Source: Prevotella sp. (lineage in GTDB: Bacteria > Bacteroidota > Bacteroidia > Bacteroidales > Bacteroidaceae). From it: a stretch of 64,000 bases of DNA. Below the pieces are notes generated by a model. The model was not told where the DNA came from, ran no database searches, and saw only the letters and a program-made list of their open reading frames with translations. This document shows positions 16,660-24,633 of this stretch, piece after piece (within the stretch, counting starts at the first letter, position 1; every line of letters starts with the position of its first letter). The translations under genes and the position numbers were made by a program. The stretch lies in the NCBI GenBank assembly GCA_017524385.1, contig JAFWSS010000259.1, forward strand, positions 1 to 64,000. The letters are read 5' to 3'.

Positions 16660-18045
16660 TTATTTCATAATCTTCCTTCCATCCTTGATATAGACACCCT
16701 TCTGCGGGATGCCGTTCAGTTTTCGACCTTGCAAGTCGAAGAGCGAGCCTATATGCGCCTTTGTTACAGGAATCTCCGAAATGGCATCCGACTCTTCAAG
16801 GAACATCAACTTTGGCTGATCATCATAGATGGTTCCTGTATCATATCCTACTAAAAAAGCGCGGAACGCACCGACGCGAGGGAAGCCTATGGAGGTGTGA
16901 GCCTGACAGTCCGTTGTGCTGTCCAACAGCGAGACCGACAGGGAGTGCAGGCTGTACGCCAACCGACTCTGATACGTTCCAAAGAGTCCATACGGCATGT
17001 TTTCATCACAGTCGGGATACAGGAGACGACCGGCTTCTGGCAGGTTCTCAAAGTCATAGTTGGAAAGGTCGATGCTGAAATCCTTCTCGGAGAAGATGAC
17101 ATATGGAACGTTGGCTTGTGGTGTGTACTCGCGCACAAAGACGGCGGCATACTCATTGTTGCGACGATCCAGGCGGTAGTATCGTCCCCATGAGGGGTCT
17201 GGAGCCTCTGGCAAGATGATGGTGGCTTGTTGCCCGCCCTTGAAGTCGAGCCTGTTCGTCATGATGATGTCACCCGACGGAGCCGGCAGGAGAGTGCCGT
17301 CACATAGCTGGAAGGCCCAGTCCACCAAGTAATCAGGGTATCCGGCAGCAGAGACGGTGAGGCAATAACTGCGGCAGCCATGCTCCACCCTGACGGAATA
17401 GCCGCCTTCAGAATCGGTGTGGGTGACGTATGAGAGTGCTTCTCCCTCTTCCCGGTCGCGGTAGATGTCAACACATGCATCCTGCACGGCTCGACCGTCC
17501 TGGTCTTTCACCGTGCCTGAGAAATAAGCCACCTCTGCCTTCGCCGTGATGGTGGCGACGGGACGGCCTTCCTGCTGCTCAAAGACAAGGGGCTGCCCGG
17601 CAGGCTCGCCGCTGCTCTCTATCGTGATGATGGTAAGCTCTTCGCCTTGGTACGTGTAGGGCTCGTCGAAAGGCAAATCCAGGAGTGTGATGTTTTCCTC
17701 AGCAGACCCTCCGCGCGGGATGATGCAATCGGCATCAAACACGCATTTGGGATTATTGGACCAACGGTTGGACAGCCACACCTTCACGTGCCTTGTCAGA
17801 GTCTCGCCCGGATTATAGCCCTTGAAGGCAAGTTTTGCAATCACCTCGTTCCGGGTGATGTTTTCCTTGAGACGATTGAAGTTGTATTGCATCTTCACGG
17901 TGGAGGTTTCCGTCGTCACGTCAATAGGGTTCACCACATTGTTCCTTGTGGATTCCATGGTGGAGAATTCCCAATCGAAGAACTCCTGTGCCTGCGAGGG
18001 CAGTACGCCCAAGAACATCATAAAAAGGATTTTCATTGTTTTCAT
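16660..18045 (-). CDS. Secreted protein with a carboxypeptidase-regulatory-like domain and GxYIxNGxK tail
   Basis: A signal peptide (MKILFMMFLGVLPSQAQ) is followed by a beta-rich part, then a CarboxypepD_reg-like domain at about 175-240 (FSGTVKDQDGRAVQDACVDI, GGYSVRVEHG, LTVSAAGY), then a region naming ARLLYPDCDEN-type loops, and the sorting-like end LNGIPQKGVYIKDGRKIMK. Promoter module copy E lies 29-89 bases upstream. It is likely surface exposed; no catalytic motif is seen. Confidence 0.75.
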   Translation of the reverse strand: MKTMKILFMMFLGVLPSQAQEFFDWEFSTMESTRNNVVNPIDVTTETSTVKMQYNFNRLKENITRNEVIAKLAFKGYNPGETLTRHVKVWLSNRWSNNPKCVFDADCIIPRGGSAEENITLLDLPFDEPYTYQGEELTIITIESSGEPAGQPLVFEQQEGRPVATITAKAEVAYFSGTVKDQDGRAVQDACVDIYRDREEGEALSYVTHTDSEGGYSVRVEHGCRSYCLTVSAAGYPDYLVDWAFQLCDGTLLPAPSGDIIMTNRLDFKGGQQATIILPEAPDPSWGRYYRLDRRNNEYAAVFVREYTPQANVPYVIFSEKDFSIDLSNYDFENLPEAGRLLYPDCDENMPYGLFGTYQSRLAYSLHSLSVSLLDSTTDCQAHTSIGFPRVGAFRAFLVGYDTGTIYDDQPKLMFLEESDAISEIPVTKAHIGSLFDLQGRKLNGIPQKGVYIKDGRKIMK

Positions 18046-18073
18046 AATGGTTGACGTTTTTATGTAACATGGG

Positions 18074-18134
18074 CAAAGTTATGAATAATCTCGTTAAGTT
18101 CCAAATAAATCTATTTCACATTTTACACAAAATC
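18074..18134 (-). promoter_or_regulatory. Shared 61-bp promoter/operator module, copy E
   Basis: Minus strand: GATTTTGTGTAAAATGTG, AAATAGATTTATTTGGAAC, TTAACG, then TAACTTTG (18074-18081). Same layout as copies A-D. It drives the 461-residue secreted protein. Confidence 0.72.
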
Positions 18135-18287
18135 ACAATGAGTTGATTATAAATATACATACCAACATTTGACCTTTTGGCTAAACTTAGTTACTTCGAT
18201 TGCATCTCGTGGTGTTGTGTGCAGTTTTCACTACATTTCTGCATGTAAATTGTACTAATTCATTATGCTCAATTCACTTTTTTATCG

Positions 18288-18295
18288 TAACTTTG
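18288..18295 (+). promoter_or_regulatory. -7 element TAACTTTG
   Basis: An exact TAnnTTTG match 40 bases before the 63-residue gene, in AT-rich sequence (GTACTAATTCATTATGC upstream). It lacks the shared module, so the toxin-like pair is regulated separately. Confidence 0.55.
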
Positions 18296-18334
18296 CAAAA
18301 GAAAAAGAAAAACGGATAAAAAGACAAGGAACAA

Positions 18335-18526
18335 ATGACTGAGATTCACAAACAATACCGCCTGACCTCTTTGGAGGATCCCACGGATGAGATGCTGCTT
18401 GCACTTATGGAAGACGTGGCCAAGGCCGCCCGTGAGTCAAGTGCCAAAGCGGAGGCGGAAAAGAAGAGACGCTTGCAAATGGTGGCGAAAGAGGTAGAAA
18501 ACTGGAGAAAAACCATCAACCCATGA
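18335..18526 (+). CDS. Small charged protein paired with the P-loop kinase
   Basis: A 63-residue protein, MTEIHKQYRLTSLEDPTDEM then a long charged helix (AKAARESSAKAEAEKKRRL). Its stop overlaps the next start as ATGA (18523-18526). Small helical proteins before zeta-like kinases often act as antitoxins or chaperones, so that is the leading guess; there is no sequence motif that proves it. Confidence 0.6.
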   Translation: MTEIHKQYRLTSLEDPTDEMLLALMEDVAKAARESSAKAEAEKKRRLQMVAKEVENWRKTINP

Positions 18527-19122
18527 CCGACAGGAAACCGATACTGTGTGTTGTGGCAGGTCCCAACGGGTCTGGAAAGACCACGACAACAGAACAGCTA
18601 CTCAACGATGAATGGGCTGCTGACAGCATATACATCAATCCAGATAATATTGCACAGGAAACCTTCGGTGACTGGAATTCACCGGAGGCAGTCAGGAAGG
18701 CGGCAGAGTTGGCCACCCAAATGCGTTATGACTGCCTGGAAAGCAGAAAGAACTTTGTATTCGAAACTGTGTTCTCCAGCCCGGAAAAGTTGGAGTTCCT
18801 TCAACGAGCAAAGGATTATGGCTTCTTTATTCGTCTTTTTTACGTCTGCACGTCCGACCCCACCATCAACGTAGTCCGAATCACACAGCGTTATCTCAAC
18901 GGAGGGCATGAGGTGCCGATATCAAAGGTCATCAGCCGTTATTACAAGTCGTTACTCAACACTGCCAAAGCCATCCATTTCGTAGATCGTGCGTACATCT
19001 ACGACAACTCCATTGATGACCAATTGCCTAGCCTACTCTACCGCACCTCTGAGGGCAAACTAACAAAATGCTATACCGACAACATTCCCGAATGGGCAAA
19101 GACATTGATTGAACTACCTTGA
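18523..19122 (+). CDS. Zeta-toxin-like P-loop kinase, 199 residues
   Basis: Walker A is GPNGSGKTT at about residues 13-21, at the usual start of the zeta/AAA_33 fold. Other features are SIYINPDNIAQETFGDW (the zeta-type substrate loop with an Asp), RKNFVFETVFSSPEKLEF, and RVTQRYLNGGHEVPISKVIS (written RITQRYLNGGHEVP in the frame), matching the RxxxGGHxVP signature of small zeta-like proteins. Zeta toxins phosphorylate UDP-N-acetylsugars. Many short relatives are of unknown activity. Start fixed by ATGA overlap with the small gene. It lies just before the tRNA fragment. Confidence 0.75.
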   Translation: MTDRKPILCVVAGPNGSGKTTTTEQLLNDEWAADSIYINPDNIAQETFGDWNSPEAVRKAAELATQMRYDCLESRKNFVFETVFSSPEKLEFLQRAKDYGFFIRLFYVCTSDPTINVVRITQRYLNGGHEVPISKVISRYYKSLLNTAKAIHFVDRAYIYDNSIDDQLPSLLYRTSEGKLTKCYTDNIPEWAKTLIELP

Positions 19123-19369
19123 ATAAAAACTTCCATAAAAAGTAGTATCATATTGGTGTTATCATTACTCAAAATGTCACGAAATAAATTTACATATTGA
19201 GCAAACACCTTTTCCTACTCTCCACCTTGAAATCCTGAACGAATTTTGGTTTTTATTAAACGTATTTATAGATGTTTTTAGATATCTATAGATAGTCAAT
19301 ATTTCTTCATAAATCACATTATCAAGTAGTTATATATTCATAAATATTCTTACATTTTCACATTTGTTA

Positions 19370-19413
19370 ACTCTTAATCAGGGTGTCCAGGGTTCGAGCC
19401 CCTGCGGGTGTAC
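19370..19413 (+). repeat. 3' fragment of a tRNA gene (Lys-CTT type), likely attachment-site remnant
   Basis: CTCTTAATCAGGGTGTC gives the anticodon loop and 3' stem, CAGGG-TTCGAGC-CCCTG is a perfect T arm, and CGGGTGT-A is the 3' acceptor strand with a discriminator. The 5' half (D arm, acceptor 5' strand) is missing; upstream is AT-rich filler. Such 44-bp tRNA tails are the usual product of integration at a tRNA 3' end. No intact tRNA and no integrase are in the window. Confidence 0.65.
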
Positions 19414-19433
19414 ACGGTAACAAATTGAAAATC

Positions 19434-19478
19434 AAGGAGTTAAAGATGTTAAAAATCTTTAACTCCTTTTTTATTTTT
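19434..19478 (+). terminator. Strong rho-independent terminator
   Basis: AAGGAGTTAAAGAT and ATCTTTAACTCCTT form a perfect 14-bp stem with a 7-base loop, followed by TTTTATTTTT. It sits right after the tRNA fragment, where a tRNA transcript would end. The rest of 19123-19642 holds only AT-rich sequence and a doubled GTGGACATC at about 19485-19502. Confidence 0.85.
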
Positions 19479-19642
19479 CTTCTGTGGACATCTTGTGGAC
19501 ATCAAGGCCACCATTAGCAGGCTATCATAGAGGGTTAAGAATAAAGGGTTTATTTATTGCTAACATCCATGAATACATATGATTACGTATGATTATCTGT
19601 GTTTGAAATATACTTACTTTTTTATTAACGAACTATTGTCTT

Positions 19643-19945
19643 CTATACGGGTGGTAAAATCAGAATTATAATCCAAAGGGCCTTTGCTCCCTTGTCGGAA
19701 TGGAACATCTTCTTTTTGAGCCTTGCACACAGGTTGGTGATGTTCTGAGGTGAGAGGTTCATCAGTACGCCAATCTCCGAGGGGCGGAACTTGGCCTTGA
19801 TGAGGATGCACAGGATGGTCTCGTTGATTTGCAACTCATACCCGGTCTGGCTCAATGCCTCCCTTCCTTGTACATGACTCGAGGGTGAGCAGGAACGCGA
19901 TGATGCTGCAAATCACCATCGGCATCCACTTGGGAGATGAAGTCA
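19643..19945 (-). pseudogene. Deleted and frameshifted third TPR/LuxR regulator
   Basis: The head (SPKWMPMVICSIIAFLLTLE, SCTRKGG) matches the lipobox start of the two intact regulators; the tail (SQTGYELQINETILCILIKA, FRPSEIGVLMNLSPQNITNL) matches their HTH end. The whole TPR, membrane and coiled-coil middle (about 450 codons) is gone, and the junction near 19857 changes frame. The end also lacks the normal FNEKIINLTS. Confidence 0.75.
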
Positions 19946-19971
19946 GGTATGCCTTGTTTTTACAGTGTACC

Positions 19972-20632
19972 TCACATTTCAACTTTCCACTCCCCATTGA
20001 CAAAGGTGATGACAGGTGTCTCCGCCACCGCACGGCCACTATCACATTTGACGACAGCCTTCCAACGATCACCCCCGGATGGCCACCAACAGTCATCTTC
20101 CCAAATGCCATCGCTCGAGGGTTGATTGGTCAACAAGTTGACAATCGTCATCCGGTTGCCGTCAATGTCAATGATGCCAAAATGTCCTTCGTCTTCCTTT
20201 GAGTAATTGATGAAATTGTATGTGTCACCATAACCGACGTAATCTTTTTCCAGTGAAGAACTGAAGATATGACTCACTTTCTGTTCTAAAAACTTGACAC
20301 GTGAAATACCCTGCCCGTCGTATTTCGACAAATATGTGCTGTCCTTGTATGTCTCAAGCATTTGAATCGCGTCATTATGCATGAAAAAGGCATTCAACAA
20401 TATGTCAGGGTCTGATGGAGAAAAAAGAATCTCCGGGTCTGAAACAGGTGCATTCCAATAACTTGTGTCGAAGAAGTGTCCGACTGTGTCTTTTGTATGA
20501 ACTAGACCTTCTTTTGGGTTTGCTATTCTGCAGATAGCCTCATTGCTGCATAGGTAATATCCGTCATGTCGCTTGATGGTTCTTTCACTGAAATCCTTCG
20601 ATTTCCGGATACGTAAAAGGCGGATTCCATAG
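19972..20632 (-). pseudogene. N-terminally truncated unknown frame
   Basis: The frame is open from the stop at about 20632 down to 19972 (about 219 codons) but has no ATG near its start; the first in-frame ATG codes residue FFMHND. Upstream residues still read like protein (HDGYYLCSNEAICRIANPKE). The stop region is TPVITFVNGEWKVEM. It starts right at the terminator of the next operon, so it may be the tail of a deleted gene. No family is recognised; use of TTG at 20400 would give a 142-residue product. Confidence 0.45.
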
Positions 20633-20652
20633 GTTTATGAAATCCGCCTGTT
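20614..20652 (-). terminator. Terminator at the end of the minus-strand gene set
   Basis: On the minus strand, AGGCGGATTT and AATCCGCCT pair over a 14-base loop and run into TTTTACG. It lies 104-140 bases after the stop of the 411-residue gene and marks the end of the long minus-strand block that fills the right two-thirds of the window. Confidence 0.6.
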
Positions 20653-20755
20653 GGACGAAATCAGTATTCATCCTATGGGCTTCAATATCTCAATGCGAAT
20701 GCCAAGCAGCTCATGGCGAGGCGATCAATAGGTCCCCAAAAGTCATCTGCTATCT

Positions 20756-21991
20756 TTATTTCTGATGCCTTATCACAGTTTGCACTTGGTCGCGTTTGCG
20801 TTCACCTACATAGAATCTATTGGATTCATCCTTGTGTATTTCCTTAACCTTATCCTTTTCAAATTGCACCCTGTCAATATTGTGGTTGACGGTTCCCGAA
20901 TACACGAAAGCAATGCCCTTGTCTGTTCGGGTTGAAATGGCGAGCATTCCATCCAATATGCTTCCCATTTCGCCCACGCCATCAGTGAAATGTGGCCTGA
21001 CATACGTTGTGTCCAACATGGATTTGTCAATCTTGTATTTTGAGTCATCATACGCAAGCCACAACGATACATATTGCGAGTCCACCACCACATCCTTCAC
21101 TCTCAAAAGCCTATCGTTTCTGAAATGCCTTCTCGCGTAGTCCAACACCTCCACCCTTTTGTTGTTGACGAAATAGTCAAGCCCCGTTTTCTTCTGTTCC
21201 TCCTCCTCGATGAGCTGTCTCAGCTGTTCGGAAGTCAAGTCAATGGAAAAATTTGTTGACATACTTGAGAGAGCGACAGAGAGTTTGCCATCCGCCTCCT
21301 CCAACCTGTTGCAGAACGCCTTCCACCGAGCGGGTTCGATAGCAATAAGCGACATCAATTCGAGTTTGACGATGGAATCGATTTGTTCTTTCAACTTGTC
21401 CTTGCCGTATTTCACATCCTTCTTATCTAATTCAACGGAATCATTGCCATCCATGTAATTGGCAAGCATGTCAATTGCTGTCAACTGGCTGTTTTTTGTC
21501 TCCAACACCAAAGTGATTTCCTTGCCATCAGCGTCTAGGCGTTCAAATTCCAGGTAATCCATGGTCTTGTCAGTCGATAAATACATCAACTCTGACTTTG
21601 CCAGCAACATCGATTCGTCATTCCTTTGTGATTTCCAATAGCGATAGCCGAACCACCCGCCGGCAATGACAGCGACGGCCACCAGGATTAACCATGTCAC
21701 CGTAAACCAGTCAGTTGACCTTACATTCTTCATCGACACGCCTTCCTCCCCTTCCACAAGGTTGCGGGTTGACAATTGGGGATTATTGCGTACCTTCTGA
21801 CCTTTTGTTTCAGTTCCCTCCATTGATGCCATTTCGGAAGTCTTTTCAGACGTGTCACTTGTGACATTTTCTTCGGCCTTGTTCTTCTTGCATGGCGTGT
21901 CATCAAATTCGACTTGCTCCCAAGAATATGCACACAGCATCATCCCTTTTCGAAAGTCCTTGCAATTCTCACACTGTTCTCTGATTGGCAT
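20756..21991 (-). CDS. Membrane protein with an N-terminal Cys cluster, 411 residues
   Basis: Residues 1-40 hold CENCKDF, MLCAYSWEQ and TPCKK, a possible four-Cys metal site. A Glu/Ser/Thr-rich linker follows, then one membrane span (TWLILVAVAVIAGGWFGY, about 99-117), then about 290 residues of mainly helical outer domain (LLAKSELMYLSTDKTMDYLE; QLRQLIEEEEQKKTG; DYARRHFRNDRLLRV). No family recognised. It has the cytoplasmic-Cys plus one-span plus outer-domain layout seen in anti-sigma-like or TonB-like anchors, but no motif supports either. Confidence 0.65.
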   Translation of the reverse strand: MPIREQCENCKDFRKGMMLCAYSWEQVEFDDTPCKKNKAEENVTSDTSEKTSEMASMEGTETKGQKVRNNPQLSTRNLVEGEEGVSMKNVRSTDWFTVTWLILVAVAVIAGGWFGYRYWKSQRNDESMLLAKSELMYLSTDKTMDYLEFERLDADGKEITLVLETKNSQLTAIDMLANYMDGNDSVELDKKDVKYGKDKLKEQIDSIVKLELMSLIAIEPARWKAFCNRLEEADGKLSVALSSMSTNFSIDLTSEQLRQLIEEEEQKKTGLDYFVNNKRVEVLDYARRHFRNDRLLRVKDVVVDSQYVSLWLAYDDSKYKIDKSMLDTTYVRPHFTDGVGEMGSILDGMLAISTRTDKGIAFVYSGTVNHNIDRVQFEKDKVKEIHKDESNRFYVGERKRDQVQTVIRHQK

Positions 21992-22135
21992 GATAAAAAA
22001 TATGATTAATGAAGTAGGATGTCCAATTTGATAATCTACAACCCCTTGCCCTCAAATCTTAGAGAGGGAGTATATTGTACATGTTTTAAAAAGGTTTTTT
22101 AATTTGTTGGGGGATGGATTATCACGGAGCAAGTC

Positions 22136-24121
22136 CTATTTAACAACCACTTTCTTTCCGTTTTTGATATAGACCCCGTGTTTTGGCGACTTGACGGGGA
22201 TGCCTTGCAGGTTGTATGCAGGCTGTTCGTCTTGGTTGTTGAGCGCAGGGGTGTGAATGTCATCCGGGTATGTGAAATAACCCGATTTCCATTTGAAATA
22301 AGCCCCGGCAGGCACAGCACCTGTCAAGTCGGAATAGGAGACATTCAATCCGCAAGGTTTTTCAGGCGTCCCCACCCCATCACAAGCTTTCTCTCCAATG
22401 TTTCCCATGGTGGATGAGATGAGGAGTGAGGTCAAAGCTTTGCATCCTTGGAAGATGATGTCGTTTTCACTCTGCTCCAGGTTTGAGGTGTCGAAAGAAC
22501 TGACATCGAGCACCTTGAGAGCAGAGCATCCATAGAACATCGACTTCATACGGGTCACCTTGGAAGTGTCGAAATGGCGCAAGTCAATTGAAGAAAGAAT
22601 GGAGCAATTATAAAACATATTTCGCATGGAAGTCACCTTGGAAGTGTTGAAATGACCGAGGTCGATGTTTTCCAAGCTCTTGCAACCAGAGAACATGGCC
22701 TGCATGGATGTCACCTCTGAGGTGTTTAGATATTCCAGGCCATCTATGGTGGAAAGGTTTTCCATATGGTAGAACCATCTGTAGGTGCTGGTGGGTTTTG
22801 CATCACTAAACGAAGGGTCAAACGTCACCTTGTTCACCTCTTTGGCCAAGTTGTCCTTGAGACCTTGATAGTCATCGAGTTTGATGGGCTTTCCCTGGCG
22901 CTCACCCTTCTTGGAATCATAGTAGAAGGTGATGGTTGTCGTGTCTTCCGACAGGATCAAGTAGGAGCAGGCAGTAAAGAATGCAGTGTATGCGTAATCG
23001 CTTTCCCCGTCATCATACAAGCCACAAACCATGACATGATATTTCTTGTCAGGCTGCAATCCATCCAAAGTCAAAGTCGTGGTTTGAACTATGGACTCGT
23101 TCTGATCCCAATGGTTGAGGTTATCCGTCCATGCCACCTTCCAAGAATTAGTACTGGCATCCACCCAGGAGACTATGGCAGAAGTCTCTGTGACATTGTC
23201 GACGACAAGATTCTCAGGAGCATCATACTGATTTTTTTCTATATGGAACCATCCACATTTCCATTGGAAGGTGTTGCTGGTGTCGATGCCATCCCCAAAG
23301 TTGAAGCCCACCGGTGCGTGGATAAGGCAGGGATTCTCCTTCTTGCCCACACCATTGCATGCGCTCTCGTTCAGATTGTCCATCGTGGCGCTAATGGAGA
23401 GTCTCATCAAGCAGGTGTCGTTGTCGAACATATAGGCAGTTTTGGTGGTTTTCGACATGTCGAAATTGGAGAGGTCAAGTTCTTTGAGTCTGTTGCACTC
23501 GTTGAACATAAATCGCATATCATTCACCTTTGATGTATTGAACCCTCTCACATTGATGGCCTCTAGTGCGTGGCAGTAATTGAACATATACTCCATGGTT
23601 GTCACCTTGGAGGTGTTGAAGCCAGAGACATCGAGCGAGGCAAGGTTGGTACAATCGCTGAACATACTATACATCGAAGTCACGTTCGAAGTGTCGAAGT
23701 TGTCCCCCAAGACAAGAGAGGTGAGACTGGTGCATTTGTAGAACATATAGGTCATATCGATCACGTTCCGCGTGTCGAAGTTGCTCACGTCGAGCAACTT
23801 GAGTTTGGAGCAGGCATTGAACATACCAAACATCGTATCGACCTTTGAAGTGTTGAAGCTACTTACGTCGAGCGACTCAAGGCTACTGCAGCCCCTGAAC
23901 ATATTTCTCATAGACGTCACCTTTGACGTGTTGAAGCCGCTCACGTCGACGCTTTTCAGGCTGTTGCATGATGAGAACATGGCTCGCATATTGGTCACGT
24001 CCGAAGTGTTCAAATATTTCATCCCCTCGATGGAGGCCAGTTTTTTCATCCCATAGAACCAGCAGTAGGTACTGGTGGGCCTTGCTGCTTGAAATGACTC
24101 ATCAAACACCACTTTCTGCAC
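22136..24121 (-). pseudogene. BspA-type gene, third segment (modules 5-6, fibronectin III, tail)
   Basis: This is the C-terminal third of one gene spanning 22136-27909. It begins in mid-module (QKVVFDESFQAARPTSTYCW) after a frameshift near 24135. It carries DUF285 repeats (LKSVDVSGFNTSKVTSMRNM type, 24-25 residues each), a fibronectin III domain (PENLVVDNVTETSAIVSWVD), another DUF285 block and the sorting-like end HGVYIKNGKKVVVK. BspA-type leucine-rich proteins are surface proteins that bind host or other cells. The GTG at 24121 could start translation but no ribosome site is obvious. Confidence 0.75.
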
Positions 24122-24630
24122 CTTCTCGGCCTTGCCTTTTCAGTGTCAATATTAATATCAAATCCTTCATAGTCGACAAGGTTGATGGCATTCCCCTGAC
24201 GAAATGGCATTTGGTTGTCGAAATAGAAAGTCATGGTTTTTCCATCATCTGACAGTACGACGTATGACTCTTTGTCTGTCATACGGAAATAACCACCCTT
24301 CCATTCAAAAACTTCAGCCGTGGGGTCAACACCTTCACCAAAATCGAAACCGTCGGGTACGAAAAGACGACATGGGTTACTTGGTGTACCTACACCTAAA
24401 CAAGAACTAGGTTCATCCACCCATCCACCGATGTCATAACTCCAATCATCAGTTCTTATTAAATTAGACATAGATTTGGAGAGGGCTAAAGAACTTAATT
24501 TTCTACAATCATACAACAATCCGAGAGTACCCCATTTTCCTTCGTACCATTCTTCCGCATCATCCATACTATCCGTTAAAATGAAGTTGCTAAGATCGAA
24601 GTAGGTCAAATTATGACAATGAGCAAACAT
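24046..24630 (-). pseudogene. BspA-type gene, middle segment between a stop and a frameshift
   Basis: In frame with the 1091-residue segment but cut from it by a TAA at 24634-24636. The segment finishes module 4 (CHNLTYFDLSNFILTDSMDD; LGVGTPSNPCRLFVPDGFDF) and starts module 5 (ESYVVLSDDGKTMTFYFDNQ). After INIDTEKA it runs into a wrong frame (RPRRCRKWCL) where the paralogous modules read AEKVQKVVFD; losing one base near 24135 explains the switch. Confidence 0.75.
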
Positions 24631-24633
24631 AAA

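Noticed and set aside
19370..19413. A functional tRNA gene
   Set aside because: The D arm and the 5' acceptor strand are missing.
22766..23533. A 255-codon plus-strand frame
   Set aside because: It is antisense to the DUF285 repeats, and its repetitive HV/VE-rich sequence simply mirrors them.
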